Part shown: positions 24,608 to 37,027 of the stretch, piece by piece
How positions within the stretch are numbered: position 1 is the stretch's first letter
Layout of the letters: each line of letters opens with the position of its first letter
Source: Balamuthia mandrillaris
Taxonomy: Eukaryota; Discosea; Longamoebia; Balamuthiidae
Direction: 5' to 3'
Assembly (NCBI GenBank): GCA_031835245.1
Contig: JAVKOQ010000260.1
Coordinates: 1 to 64,000, forward strand
DNA: 64,000 nt
Program-made: the position numbers and the translations under genes
The notes under the pieces: model-generated
Seen by the model: only the letters and a program-made list of their open reading frames with translations
Database searches by the model: none
Told to the model about the DNA's origin: nothing

Positions 24608-26430
24608 ATGAGCGGCAGCGGATCTCTCTCGCACAGCAAGGCATATTCCCCTTGGAAAAGGGGTTCTGCCGTGATGGGTTCCAGCAGTTCCACCTCCAGT
24701 TACTTACGCGAGTTTTTGTGGGGCTATCGCTCTGATGAAGGCTCTCAGTGCGTGACCCTATCCCTTTACTCCTCCACTATGAGCTTTTTCTCGTTCTTTT
24801 CCTCCTTCTCCTTCTCCTTCTCCTTCTCCTTCTCCTTCTCCTTCTCCTTCTCCTTCTCCTTCTCCTGCTCCTTCTCCTTCTCCTTCTCCTTCTCCTTCTC
24901 CTTCTCCTTCTCCTTCTCCCTTCTCCTTCTCCTTCTCCTTCTCCTTCTCCCTTCTCCTTCTCCTTCTTCTCCTTCTCCTTCTCCTTCTCCTTCTCCTTCT
25001 CCTTCTCCTTCTCCTTCTCCTTCTCCTTCTCCTTCTCCTTCTCCTTCTCCTTCTCCTTCTCCTTTCTTTTTCTTATTTCTTCCTCTTCTCTTCTATCTTT
25101 TTATTTTTCTTTTTCTTTTCTGTTGGTTGTTGCTTGATGCTTGTTAACAAGAGGAGCCTCACAGCATTGAGATAGACCCAGAAGCTATGACCCAACAGGA
25201 AAGGATGAGTAGAATGTTACATACACCACGACAGACACAACCCTTGCCTCGTGGGGGCTCGTTGTTTGAGCATTTTGTAGTAGTTGGACTGCCTGACCCC
25301 AATGCTGAGAGACCCGAAATCATTTTTGAATATCCAGCCAGCAACCCGTTTGTTCTTTCTCTTTACCTTCCTTACTCTTCCATGTAACACCCGCCTCATT
25401 TTTGCAAATACTTATACCCTGGCTGCACCTTCAGTGTACAGATCCCAGGCTTGGCTGAATTTTGTTTTCCAGCTGGCCCTCAAAAAAAGGTGCTCAAGAA
25501 AACGGCCTCTAACAGCAACCTCTTCAAAATCTTCTACAATCAGAGTCACGTCAATCACCCCGAGCGCTCTTATGTCTTCCTACTGACCACCACCGTTAAA
25601 GAGCTTCTTTACGGCATTTGCGTTGTTAACATCGAAAGTATTGAAGTAAGATTCTCCCTCCCTTCCCCTCCATCTTACTCTCTCTCTCTCTCTCTCTCTT
25701 TATGTTTCGGGGGGTGTTTCGCCTGTCCTCCCTTATTCCTCCCTCCTCGTTCTTTTTTGCTTCACTCGGTCTCTTCTACATCACGCCTGCTGTTTATCTT
25801 AACGTTTGATCTCCAGCACAAGCCTTCTTTTATCTTGCCGAAAGAAGGAGAGACAAAGCCAACTGTAGAAGGATTAAGTGCAGTGGCTCCTCGTTGCTAC
25901 TGCTTTGTGTCCCGCTTTCCTTTCTTCCAGTTACACTTTGATGTGCTCTACGCCATACTTGGTATTATCACCACCACTTTTATTGCATCTTAATGACTAC
26001 TGTAGTGCTTACCTCTTTAGTTATATTGCTACCCTAGATCTGGAGTACATGAATAATGTTTCTAGAATGGACGGTATAGCGTTCAGTCTCAGCTTGGACA
26101 AATTAAAGGAGGACGAGGATGGCAAAGATAAAAAGAAAGATAAAAAGAAAAGGATAATCAAAAAACCAAAAGACTTGAAAATCAAGTCAGAATCAGATGT
26201 TTCCGTATCAGGATTTTCAGAGGCTCCTTTTCCTGGAATTCCGTTGCACACAAACACAGCATACCCGCGGCCAGGATCAACTTCCATGGTTCAGTTGCTT
26301 AACGAGCCGAACTCTATGGAAGATTCGGTTTTAGGGTCCAGACGACAAAGCCTGCCTTCTCCTCGCAACAGGACTTCATCCAAAGAATCAAGCCCACGAT
26401 TAACAATCACAAATATTGGTACATTCCTCC

Positions 26431-26471
<41 letters not shown>

Positions 26472-27921
26472 CCTTCCCTCCCTCCCTCTCCTAGTCTATT
26501 CAACTGCTCGTTGCTTCAGATGACGCGCATTCAGCAAGTAGTGTGAATGGCGAAGAGACACAACATCTCCCTTCCCACTCAGTTGACGCTAGTCCAACAG
26601 GAGACCAAAGTCCTCATGACGAGCAGCCTCCAGCAAACACTGCAATAGACACGCATCAAAGCAAAATAAGTATTGAGCCAAAAGCAAAGGAAAAGGAAAA
26701 GGAAGAACGGGGCAATAATGACGAAGAAGCTAGCGAGAAAAAAGGCAACACAGAGGATCAGTCCTCCAATGTTAGAGATGATGGCGTGAGTATGACAACG
26801 CAAACAAAATCTAATGGGGCGGGCTCAACCAGCGAAATAGACAAGACCAAACTTAGTGACAGCAGCACAGAGAAGCACAAGACAAACAAAATAGTGCGGT
26901 TGTTGCATACCTACTCGAACCATGACATCCCAAAGCCAAACACCATGATGACACTGCCTGTTTGCAAAGGAATGCGCAGCATCTTCTTCCATCGCCCTGT
27001 GTTTAACGCGGAAGAGGAGCTTCTTGCTGAGTGGGGTCTTCCCCTTACCTTTCATCTCCTTTCTACAGACACTCTCCTCGCCTTAATAACAGCTTGCTTA
27101 TTGGAGCGCAAGGTTATCGTCCACTCTGACAATTTGCGGTTCTTGTCCGCTGTAATGTACGTCCCAGCTCTTTGGCGCGCTCTTTCTCTCTTCCTCTCTC
27201 TCTCTCTCTCTCGCCTAACACCCCAAACTCACGCTCTTTCGGAAACCATTCGACACCGTTAGCTTGGCTGTATCTCCGCTAATTCGGCCATTTGTGTATC
27301 AATCGGTAATGATCCCTCTGTTGCCACAAACCTTATGGGAATTTGTGGAGGCTCCTGTGCCCTACATATTAGGCATCACAGAGGCTCTTCCTCCTGATAG
27401 GTGTCCCAAAGATGCCATCGTTTTTGACCTCAACAATGATAAGATAACCGCTAGAGACATGCCACCACCATTGCCACTGCTTAAAGAATTGTATCCTTTC
27501 TCTGTCTCTCTATTCCTCCCTTTCTCCTCTAATGCGCAAATTCTTAACCGATGTGCATAGCCGCAAAAAGTTTAAGCCATACCAGAAAGCCATAGCCAAG
27601 CACTTCAGCAAAGTGACCAAAGGACCCATACCATACTCTGTAAATAGGGAACAATACGCCGTTTGCAAGAGCGTTTCGCTACTCTTTCAGCAACACTTTT
27701 CTTCTTTGTTTAGCTCCTTCCGGAAACACTGCCTTTGCGACCAAACGGACTCAGAAAAACCCATCACAGTGTTTCTGAAGGAGAGTTTCCTCTGTGACCA
27801 GCCGCGCCAATGCAGGCCCTTCATGAAACGATTCTTGGAGACCCAAACGTTTTTCCAGTACTGCGACCAGCGCCTCCGCAAGCTTGACAATGATGACTCT
27901 CCGGGTTATCAGACCCTTTAA
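24608..27921 (+). CDS. DENN-domain protein, probable Rab GEF
   Basis: DENN proteins catalyse GDP release from Rab GTPases on endomembranes. The start is MSGSGSLSHSKAYSPWKRGS at 24608; a long pyrimidine intron follows. uDENN blocks: GGSLFEHFVVVGLPDPNAER, EIIFEYPAS, then IPGLAEFCFPAGPQ and HPERSYVFLLTTT. cDENN blocks: YCFVSRFPFFQLHFDVLYAI, FHRPVFNAEEELLAEWGLPL, LLALITACLLERKVIVHSDN, SPLIRPFVYQSVMIPLLPQT and PVPYILGITEAL. dDENN: VFDLNNDKITARDMPPPLPL and later exons ending QTFFQYCDQRLRKLDNDDSP and YQTL at TAA 27919. Between uDENN and cDENN sits a long Lys/Glu/Ser-rich insert (about 26100-26900). At least eight introns, several with (CT)n. The subfamily (DENND1-6 or other) is not resolved by eye. 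Confidence 0.87.
24797..25062. repeat. (TTCTCC)n repeat in the first DENN intron
   Basis: About 265 bp of TTCTCC repeats with occasional slips, inside the first intron of the DENN gene. Long open frames of F/S, L/L and S/P across it are by-products. Confidence 0.95.
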
Positions 27922-28422
27922 AGTTATAGTTTTCTATTTTTTTCCGCTCTCTTAGTAACAGCTTGTGATCACTTTGTTGTTGCCGTTTGGTATTTCATCT
28001 TTAAAATTTTTTCCTTTTGTTTGGGGCATCTGAGATACGTCCCCGGCGGCGAGCGGGAGGGGTGGGTTTCAGTCTTGCTTGGGATGCCAGTTGGTCACAA
28101 CGTGAGCACATATCGATCAGGTGGCCCCTAATACAGCAAATTCTGGAGTTGCGAGGTAACAGGGGGAGGGTAGCAACCGGCACGTGTGGGCTTGGCTGTC
28201 ATGGCTACGTCATTTAGGCTTTCCTAAAGGGAGCAAATTCATTGAAATGGGATGGTCTCGGAATATCCGGATCACCTCCTGGCTTTCTTATTCTGTCTCA
28301 AAATTTCGGGTGAACTTCAGCCGCCGTTTTCTCTCTTCCCTGCTACTAACCCCGAAGACGGTACAAAAGAAGAGGGGAAGAGGAGGGAGTTACCAGAAGC
28401 CACGCCAGCAGTGTGGGGCAAC
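27922..28422. other. Spacer DENN gene to RasGAP-SAM 1
   Basis: 500 bp between two plus-strand genes. The frame of the RasGAP start stays open upstream to 28252, so a longer N-terminus or an upstream exon is possible. No other gene seen. Confidence 0.45.
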
Positions 28423-28726
28423 ATGTCTACAAATGAACCCCTTCCAGAAGTTGTCGGTTGTTCTCACAGCGACTCTGACAGCTCGCACTCCGGCTCCTCT
28501 GAAGAAAGTGAGAGTCTGTTGCAGCTGTATGAGTTCCTCAACAGCAAGTTCTCCCTAGACCCTTTGCTTCAAGTCAAAGAAATAGAACATTTAACATGGG
28601 AGAGGCTTGCTCCTGCCCTTGTTGCTCTTTACCTGGACTCTGGCAAAGCGGATCGACTCGTGGCCTCCCTCAAGTCCGCCTTTGTCCTTAAAATACAAGA
28701 AACGGGTAACGTTACATTTCTGCAAT

Positions 28727-28822
<96 letters not shown>

Positions 28823-31083
28823 CCTCTCTCTCTCTACTCTCTATCCCAACGCTTTTGTCTGGCGGTTCTGATTTTCGCAACATCTCTTCTTCTCAAGAAA
28901 CGGAGAGCTTATTGTTTCGTGATGAGAGCCCGGTTATAAGCCTCTTCATGGCGCATACGCGTGCTGTTGCCTCAGACCTTCTGGTGGAACTGAACTCTGT
29001 CATCGAGGAACTTGCACAGGAGCCTCTTCCCACGGAGGTGGACCCCCTTAGGCTTGCGGAGGGAGATAACGCTCAACTAAATCAACAAAACCTTTTACTT
29101 TTGTCCAACCGGTTTCTTCAGGCTATCCTTTCCGCTTCGGACCGAACTCCGCGGTGAGTCCTACCAACCATTGAGAAGAGCAACAAAGGGTGAAAGGAGA
29201 GAGAGAGAGAGAGAGAGAGAAACGGAAGAAAGACGGAGCATCCAGGGAATGCAAAAGTGAAACTGACTTTCTTCGATATATTGATAGGGCAACAAAAGAG
29301 ATGCTTAAACAGATTTACGAAACGGCAGAAGATAAGTTTGCAGGAAGCGGGTTCAAGGCGCTTGGCGGACTGCTATTTCTTCGGTTTTTTTGCCCAGCCA
29401 TCGTCAACGGCCACAAGTGCGCAGCCAAAGGTCAGTTGTTCGTTTGTGTGTTTCCTTAGGATCACCCCAGCGCAAATGCTGGCTGACTTGCTGTGCTCTT
29501 GTGTCTACTTTTTAATGATGGCAACAACAGAGAACATGGGGCCTACTTTTAGACGGAGTCTCATTTTAGTGGCAAAGATCTTGCAAGCGTTGGCCAGTCA
29601 AGCTAAATTTGAGAAGGAAGCCTACATGTTGCCTTTTACGACTTTTACAGAGGAGAACATACCCCGTGTACATACATTTTTCCTGTCGATGTTAGAGGAA
29701 GAGTCAGATCTTCCTCGTTCTAAAACCACCCCTCTAGCCTCATCTTGCCCTTCTCTGCCCCTTCGCGTTTCTTCTTCTGTAGACATCAAATATTCTTCCA
29801 CCTCCTCCTGGCCACTTCGCTCCAAGCTACAGCCGCTTGCTATCACTACTTTTTACACCACCCCACAACCAGATTCCTACCTCAGGGAACACCTTCTTGC
29901 TCTGGCCCAGTGCTTTCAAAAACACTTCGATGCTCTGCGCAAATATTGTCTGAATGAGGAGGCTGCAGATGCTTTGGAACAAATCTTGCTAGATATCATG
30001 GAGGAGGAAGAGGAAAGAAAACAGGCGGAAGCGGACAGCGACGAGAGCGACGATGCCAAGCATGCCCGAAAGTCAAAATTGCGAAAAGGGCGTACTTTTA
30101 GCATGGAACGCCTACTGGGCATGAAGTTGGAGCCAGACTTTGAAAAGAAAAAACGATCGCTCAAGACAGTGAGCATGGACGACTTGCGTACCGACAAAGC
30201 TTCCTTACCTTGCCGTCCTGTAGAGCGTAAGTTCCCTTCCGCTGCTCTCTCTCTATATTTCTTCTCGCTAGAATCAACGCTTCTTTTTATCTTCTATCTC
30301 ATTCCTTCTCCTCAATTAATTTACACAGACTGGAGCAAAAGTGAAGTTGGATTTTGGCTGGCGTCCATCGGCAAGCCCGAATACGTTTCTTTGTTTAAGA
30401 AGCAAGGAATCAATGGATCAAGATTGATGGAGTTGACGGACAAGAACAAGTTAATGGCGTTAGGCGTCAAACATTTGGGCCATCGCAAGCAGATATCCCA
30501 AGAAATAGTGGCCCAACTGTCAACCAATGGAGAGGAATTTGTGAACTCGGAGTCGAGTTTTGCTGCAACTATGAGTGTGGAAGAGGATTCCTGGGTTGGG
30601 AGGAAGATCATAGAATGGACGACGGATGATGTGCTGCAGTGGATATCCTATCACGAAGACCTCTCTGAATACGGCAAGCTGTTGAAGAAGCATAAAGTGG
30701 ACGGCAAAGCGCTTACCGAGATTACCATACAGGAGCTTACGGACATCGGAGTAAAGAAGCTGGGTCATAAGAAAAAGCTTCTCAAGTTGGTGAGAGAACG
30801 GCAACAAGACCCTGAAGCGGCTCTCTACGAAAAGGAAATCGACATATGGTCCTATGCGGAGGTGGCCGATTGGCTGTACGCTGTTGGGCTGGGACAGTAT
30901 CACAAGCTATTCCATGCACACCGAGTCACCGGCAAGCTTCTCTTGTTGGTGGAGGAGGCCGATTTAGTGGATGTTGGAATGACTCAACTCGGCCATCGCA
31001 AAAAGTTCCTGAAGCATCAACAACTGCTCAAGCAGCGCCTTTCCCATCGGTCTTCTCCGGTTAAGACCAATGCTACCGTGTGA
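28423..31083 (+). CDS. RasGAP with three C-terminal SAM domains (RasGAP-SAM 1)
   Basis: Probable Ras GTPase-activating protein at the membrane or cytosol. The start [20 protein letters not shown] is at 28423. The GAP domain carries the arginine-finger loop [15 protein letters not shown], then [19 protein letters not shown] and [17 protein letters not shown] (the FLRFxxPAI signature), then [20 protein letters not shown] and [13 protein letters not shown]. An acidic linker has [21 protein letters not shown] Lys/Arg/Ser-rich stretch ([15 protein letters not shown]) follows, then three SAM domains: [40 protein letters not shown] and [20 protein letters not shown], each ending with an (L/V)GHRKK-like helix 5. 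The final exon is long (about 29460-31083 with one intron near 30230-30330). Stop TGA 31081. A paralogue lies 3.3 kb downstream. Confidence 0.9.
28732..28818. repeat. (CT)n repeat in RasGAP-SAM 1 intron
   Basis: About 85 bp of uninterrupted CT dinucleotides in the intron separating the QETG exon from the ETESLLFRD exon. A (GA)n run at 29201-29220 lies in the next intron. Confidence 0.93.
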
Positions 31084-31497
31084 CAGAAGCCATCCCTTTT
31101 TTTTTTCATTCGCCTATTTTATCACTAATTTTGTCAGTAGAGCATTGCGACGAAGGGATTTTTTTTTTGTTGGGCGTTATATGTACATTTTATGCACCCT
31201 GCCTCGCATGTTTTCCTACATAGAAATTTTGTTTTTGTTTTTTTTTTTTGTTTTGTTTTTGCCGACCTCTTCTTTGGTGAGCGGACACCTTCGCGGAATA
31301 AAGAATAAATACTATCCCATAATAATGAATGTGTTATAGGTTAATTAATAACTCCTCCCCATTAATAATAATAATAATAATCAAATATTTCATTACAGTT
31401 TTTTTTTGGTTTGGTTTCCAAAACCAATTTTTTTTTCGTCCTGGCAACAAGAAGAAATAATAATAATAACGTTAGCGAAGAAGGACAGGCAGCGAAA
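31084..31497. other. Spacer RasGAP-SAM 1 to AGC kinase
   Basis: A/T-rich with poly(T) runs. AATAAA hexamers near 31297 and 31303 are likely polyadenylation signals for the RasGAP gene. (TAA)n runs at about 31365-31380 and 31456-31470 precede the kinase start. Confidence 0.5.
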
Positions 31498-31780
31498 ATG
31501 GCGGACAAAGAAGGGTGGCTGACAAAGGAGGGGGGAAAGATTAAAACTTGGAAGAAGCGGTGGTGTGTATTGCAAAACGGCAAATTGGCATACTACGCCA
31601 AGAAAGGGGGAGACCTGAAAGGAGAAATACCGATCGCAGAGTTTGGCTCCATCCGCGCGGCCTCCTACAAAGATAAAAAGAATGTATTCAACATAACGTG
31701 TTCGGACAGGACTTACCATTTCGTGGCTGAAACACCCGAAGAAATGGCCTCTTGGATCAAAGGTTTATTTGCTGTTCCTT

Positions 31781-31814
<34 letters not shown>

Positions 31815-33369
31815 TTTCTGACATGAAAGGAAATAAAAAGCTCTGACGGCGGCCCGCAAGAAAGAACTGGGCATTTCCGACAAAGCTGTGTCGGTGGATG
31901 ACTTCAAGTCATTGAAAGTTATCGGCAAAGGCAGCTTTGGTAAAGTGGTTCTGGTGGAATACATTCCAACTGGAGATGTCTTCGCTATGAAGATCCTCAA
32001 CAAAAAAACCATCATCGAACGAAAAGAAGTCAAGAATTGTATTTCTGAAAAGTCCATCCTCACCAAGCTCAACAGCCCTTTCCTGGTCCGACTGTATTAT
32101 GCATTCCAGACCCCTACCAAGCTCTACTTTGTGCTGGACTACGTGAATGGTGGCGAATTGTTCTTCCACCTGCAAAAGTCGCAGACATTTACCCCTGAAA
32201 GGGTTCTCTTTTACTCTGCCGAGATCTTGTTGGGCATTGAGTATCTTCACTCCCAGGGCATTATCTACCGTGACCTTAAGCCCGAAAACTTGCTGGTTTG
32301 GTTATCTCCTCTCCTTCCTTCCATTCTTTGCGCTGCTCTCTTCTTCCCTTTCCCCTCGCGGCTCTCTGTTCTCGCTCCTCTCCGCTCGTGCTCCCATTTC
32401 TGCTGTGTTAGGGGGGACTAATTCAAGTTCTGTAATGTGGCTGATAATGCAGCTGACGGCAGACGGCCATATCTGCATGACTGATTTCGGCATTTCCAAA
32501 GAAGGTTTGATGACGAAGGATGCCCGCACTGCCACCTTCTGTGGTACCCCTGAATACCTTGGTATTTATTTATTTATTTATTTATTTTTTTGCATATTCT
32601 ATATTTCACCTATTCTATGTGCCTTTGAACATTATTTGTTAACTTTCCTAAAAAACCAACAGCACCTGAGGTTTTGGAAGGAAAGGAATACGGAAAAGAG
32701 GTACGCCCCGCCTTACCATCTTTTGCTATCATGTTTTTCTTTGGTTAAAACTGTTGGTGGACCATTTTCTTTGTGGATGTATTGTAGGTAGACTGGTGGA
32801 GCTTGGGTACTCTTATGTATGAAATGTTGGTAGGCCTCCCGCCTTTCTTCAGCGAGGACGTTCAAGAAATGTACCAAAAGATCATGACCAAAGAGCTCAA
32901 GCTGGAAAAGAAAATACCTAACAATCCCAACGCTGTTGCTCTTATTCGAGGTAATTCCCTTTTCGCTCAAATTGTTTTGGGGGAGACAAGCATAAATTCA
33001 GAGAGAGAGAGAGAGAGAGAGAGAGGATAGAGGAGAGAGAGAAGTGGTAAGGGGACTAATAAGCGCATTGCGCAACGCATCCCAATAGCTCTGTTGGAGC
33101 GTGAGCCAACCAAGAGATTGTCTTCTGCAGAGGCCATCAAGGCCCACCCCTACTTTGCGAGTGTGGACTGGGAAAAGATGGCGAGGAAAGAAGTGAGGCC
33201 GCCCTTCATCCCTCCCGTCAAAAGTGAGCGTGATATAAGTCAAATCGATCCCACGTTCACCCGTGAGAGTGCCGCCCTTTCCATTGGAAGCATGGAGGAG
33301 CTAAGCGCCAGCATCCAAGAAAACTTTAGCGGCTTTACCTACGTGGCCGATGAGGAAGGGGCAAAGTAA
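31498..33369 (+). CDS. PH-domain AGC protein kinase, Akt/PKB type
   Basis: Serine/threonine kinase probably recruited to phosphoinositides. The ATG at 31498 starts [20 protein letters not shown]; with [10 protein letters not shown] this is a PH domain with the K-x(n)-K-x-R-W basic pattern of PIP3 binders. After an intron with (CT)n comes the kinase: [19 protein letters not shown] (P-loop), [10 protein letters not shown] (catalytic Lys), [11 protein letters not shown] (catalytic loop with D), then an exon with [20 protein letters not shown] and FCGTPEYL (DFG and the activation-loop Thr-F-C-G-T), [13 protein letters not shown] and [20 protein letters not shown]. The AGC tail [18 protein letters not shown] ends in the hydrophobic motif FSGFTYV, with Thr at the Akt Ser473 position. 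All key residues are present. Five to six introns, one with (GA)n (33000-33025). Dictyostelium PkbA is the likely counterpart; PkbR1-like kinases lack a PH domain. Confidence 0.92.
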
Positions 33370-34398
33370 CGTGAGACAAAAAAGCAACTCCTGCTAGCTT
33401 TCCTGTGCTCATCCTCATAAATTCCTTTGTTCTTACCCCTTCTATCTGGTTGTTGTTTGTTTGGCTGGCGGAGATGTCTGGATACCGGGTTACCCTCGCC
33501 TTGCATTTCGTTGCAATTATGAGAAAGGGTTAAATGGGAGGTTGCGCGGCTCTGCTGTTTCCGTTGTTATTATTATTTTATTGCCAACCACCGAATAATT
33601 ATCGAATAATAATTAATAAAGCGTAAAAATAAAAGAGGAGGGCCACTTTTTTCTGCCGTTACCCTTCTTTGTTGTTGTTGTTGGAGGGCTGCTGTGCTAC
33701 CTTTAGCAGGCGCAGCTATCTCACGCAAAATCGCTTGCTGTGGCCAACCCGCACCACCGCTTTTATTACAACAAAAGAACAGAGGCTTTGGGTGGTGGGA
33801 GCAGCTGGTAAGCTTGCCTTTCTTTCCCCCAAAACCCAAACTTTGTAAATTGGATACAAGCCAAATAATTATCGAGCGGAGAGGGGGGGCTTTGAATTTT
33901 TTTTCTCAGTTTGTTGTTGACCTCCTCCTCCTCCTCCTCCTCCGCCAAAAAACAACAACAACAACAAAAAGCGAAAGCAAAAATAGGAAGGCAGACACGA
34001 CAACCAAAACAACAAGGAGGAGGAGGCCATTGACTGACAAAATAAAAAAAAAGGAGGTCCGCTCAGTTCCACCAAAGCGCAAACACCTTGCTTGTTGTTG
34101 GTGTGCCGCCTGTGGGTTTGGTTTGCGAAACACGAGTGGCCTTTGGGTGGCGGCGGTAACTCCTATCCAAACAAGAGCGGCGAGGTCCTCCCCAACCATA
34201 ACCTATACCCCGAAACACCAAGAGCAAGATTTTGGTGCCCTGCGTTACTTTAAGGCAAGTCCCTCCCCCTTCTCTCTCTTTTTTTCTCTCCCCTCGATCG
34301 TCTGCGCCTTGTGCCTCTTTTATGAGAGGAGGGGCAAGGGAGAGATTTCCAGTATTAACGAGAAAGGGGGGGTTACCCAAACAGGAGCAAGCCGTTCC
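33370..34398. other. Spacer / long 5' leader between AGC kinase and RasGAP-SAM 2
   Basis: 1 kb without a recognisable gene. AATAAA at about 33614 and 33627 may end the kinase transcript. A frame continuous with RasGAP-SAM 2 is open from 33694 with low-complexity K/T/R content; it has no family similarity, so I treat it as leader rather than protein. Confidence 0.45.
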
Positions 34399-36728
34399 AT
34401 GTCTCTCAGGATGGAACGTAAGGACAGCTTTAAGAGCTTGAGCAGCGCGGAGGGTTCCGCGTTGATGCAATTTCAGGAGTTTCTCATCCATGAGTTCCCG
34501 TTCTTGGAGGTATTCAAGCGGTCCACGTTGGACGCGGAACAGTTTTGGGACTTTGGAAGTAGCCTCTTGTACATCATGCACAACCACGACGAAGAGCACG
34601 CTCTCAAGTTTTTGGAGTCCGCCATCAAGCAAAAAGTGGAGCAGACTGGTACGTTTCCTCATTTGTGTCAACCTTTGTCCCTATGAGGGCTCCTTTTGCA
34701 ATTGATTTGCGCTTCCCCGCCAGCAAAAGCCTTTTTGTTTGTTTGTTTTTTTTTCGTTCTATCTGAGACTGATTTGGGTCTTTACAGCGGATGAGAGCCT
34801 TTTGTTTAGGGATACCAACTTGGTAACGTGCATGATGAGCGAATACATACAAATGGTAGGCGGAAATCTAGTGGTAGATTTGGAAGCCGTCATCGCCAAC
34901 CTGTTGGACCATCCGGTCTCCACCGAAGTTGACGCGGCTCGCGCTGGCTCGGAGGAGGAAGTCAAGAAAAACCAGGAAAATGTCATAGAGCTCACCGGAC
35001 ACTTTTTGGAGGCCATCATAAGCACCCAAGATCAGATGCCAGGGTTTGTTTGTTTTTTTTTTTACAAAAACAACTTCTTCCCCCTCTTTCCTCCTTTCAA
35101 CGTGGTAGCCCTTGCGGGGGGTGCCCTAATCGCTTGTGCGTTACGTGCATTCCTCCCTCACAGATCTATTAAGCGCCTCAGTCAATTTTTTTATGCGATG
35201 GTGGAAGAGAAATTCTCTGGTTCGGGTTACAAACACTTGGGCGGCTTCCTTTTCCTTCGCTTTTTCTGCCCCATTATCGTTACTCCTGAAGCCTTTGGCT
35301 TGTTTGCAGGTTAGTGCTTGTTGACAGTGCGCATGCCGCTTATTTTGTTCGAGTACTAACGATAAACACCGTTGCCAGACCGGGTGGACGAATTAAAGAA
35401 AATTAGGCGTAACTTGGTGCTCATTGCCAAAATCATTCAGGGCGTGGTAAACGAAGTAGAGTTTGAAAAAGAGAGTTACATGATTTGTTTCAACGACTTT
35501 ATTGTGGAGCACATTCCTATTGTACACAAATTTTTCGAGGCCGTGCTGGAGAAAAAGGAGCCGAAGCTCACTTCCACAAAGTCCATCAAAAGGATTGCGT
35601 TTGGACTATCCAAGGATAAGGTTAACGTTGCCAGCACGGAGAATGTTAAAGTAGAAGAGATTTTGGAAACGACTTTATTGTCTATATTCCACTTTTTGGA
35701 TCAGAACTTTACTCAGCTGAAAGAAGGTAAACCTCCATTTTTCCTTCTTTCTTCATTGCTTTTATTCTCATTTACGGATTGGCTAATGCTTTTTCTGGTG
35801 AAGGTGGATCCATGAAACCAGAAACCGTAGCCACCTTGCAGACACTTTTGGAAGAGGTCAAAAAAGAGATTGAGGAAGCGAAGGTGGAGGGGGACAAGGC
35901 AAAGCGGAAGTTACGGCTCTTGAGCCCTTTCAGCGCCCGAAGGTATCTAGCCAACGCAAAGAAGAGGAAGGGTTCTATCAGCGGCAAGGAGGTTGAAAAA
36001 GACAAAGGAAAAGCAAAGGTTGTGAAACGGAAAGGAACACGCTCTTCCTCTATTTCTCTGGATTCGACATTCATCGGGAAGGGTACGCTGGCCTCTCTCC
36101 ATTTCCTCGTTCTACTATTCTCTCTCTTTTTTTTGTCGTTAGCCGTGTTTCCTCTTTCCTCCCATTCAATGTATATACTCAATGCAAACCGTCAGACATC
36201 GAAACTTGGAATATTCAGCAGGTTGAGGAGTGGTTATCATTCTTTGACGACCTAGAAATGTACATTAAAGTATTCAAGAAGAACAAGGTCACCGGCAAAG
36301 TTTTATTGGAACATAATGTGGACTCTCTTGCGGATTTGGGTGTAAAGAAGGCTAAACACAGAAAGAAACTGTTTCAACTTATTCTCGAGCGTTCAGAGTC
36401 ACCTCTCACTAGATTACAAAGCAAAGGTACAGGTTTGCGCACCATAGCTCTCTTTCCTCTCTCTCTCTCTCTCTCTCTCTTGGAAACAATAACATTGATA
36501 AATGGTGTAGATATGGGTCAGTGGGACACTCTGGACGTTTGCGAGTGGCTGTACGCCAAAGGCTTCGCGGACCAATGCATGGTCATGCGTGCCAACTGCC
36601 TCACCGGGGAGGACATGCTTGCTCTCACCAGCAGTGACCTCTCTGAAATGGGTATTGACGCCACCACCCGCACCAAGTTGATGAACGAGTTGAACAGCCT
36701 TACTGGCAAAGCCGGCAAATCTGCATGA
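34399..36728 (+). CDS. RasGAP with two C-terminal SAM domains (RasGAP-SAM 2)
   Basis: Paralogue of the 28.4 kb gene. The start MSLRMERKDSFKSLSSAEGS at 34399 is followed by FQEFLIHEFPFLEVFKRSTL. The GAP domain keeps the arginine-finger loop SLLFRDTNLVTCMMSEYIQM, then FFYAMVEEKFSGSGYKHLGG and [40 protein letters not shown] and FNDFIVEHIPIVHKFFEAVL. A coiled, basic linker (TVATLQTLLEEVKKEIEEAK, then SGKEVEKDKGKAKVVKRKGT) leads to two SAM domains: WNIQQVEEWLSFFDDLEMYI and WDTLDVCEWLYAKGFADQCM. The first SAM ends LGVKKAKHRKK, as in paralogue 1. The stop is TGA at 36726. Introns are short; one has (CT)n at about 36462-36480. Confidence 0.9.
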
Positions 36729-36729
36729 G

Positions 36730-37027
36730 AGCTCCTTGTTTTTGTTTTTGTTTTACTCTATTGTTTTTCTTTTTACAAAAAAAAAAAAACCCGAAGAATC
36801 CTTAGCCGGAAAATAAAATGATGAAATCTAAAGGCGGCCACACCTTTAATAAGGTAGAGCAAAAAAAAAGGGGGGTTAGGGTTGCTGATCCAAGGTTAGG
36901 GAGGGCTTCCCTCTCAACGCAGAACAACAACAACCCCTCGAAAACCACCACTGCAGCAGCAACTTCACTATCACCAGCAGCAGCAGCAGCAGGAGGAAGA
37001 GCGGCGGCCAACAACCACCAAAAAACA
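36730..37027. other. Intergenic/5' leader of the CBS gene
   Basis: Poly(T) and poly(A) runs, AATAAA near 36810 (likely the RasGAP-SAM 2 end), then CAA/GCA-rich DNA. An in-frame ATG at 36818 would add 70 low-complexity residues to the CBS protein; it overlaps the presumed poly(A) site of the upstream gene, so I prefer the ATG at 37028. Confidence 0.45.

Noticed and set aside
24748-25147. Leu/Ser/Pro membrane-like proteins
   Set aside because: Translations of the (TTCTCC)n intronic repeat in the DENN gene.
33694-34398. Long N-terminal extension of RasGAP-SAM 2
   Set aside because: Low-complexity K/T/R/P content, no family similarity, and absent from paralogue 1; probably leader or intron.
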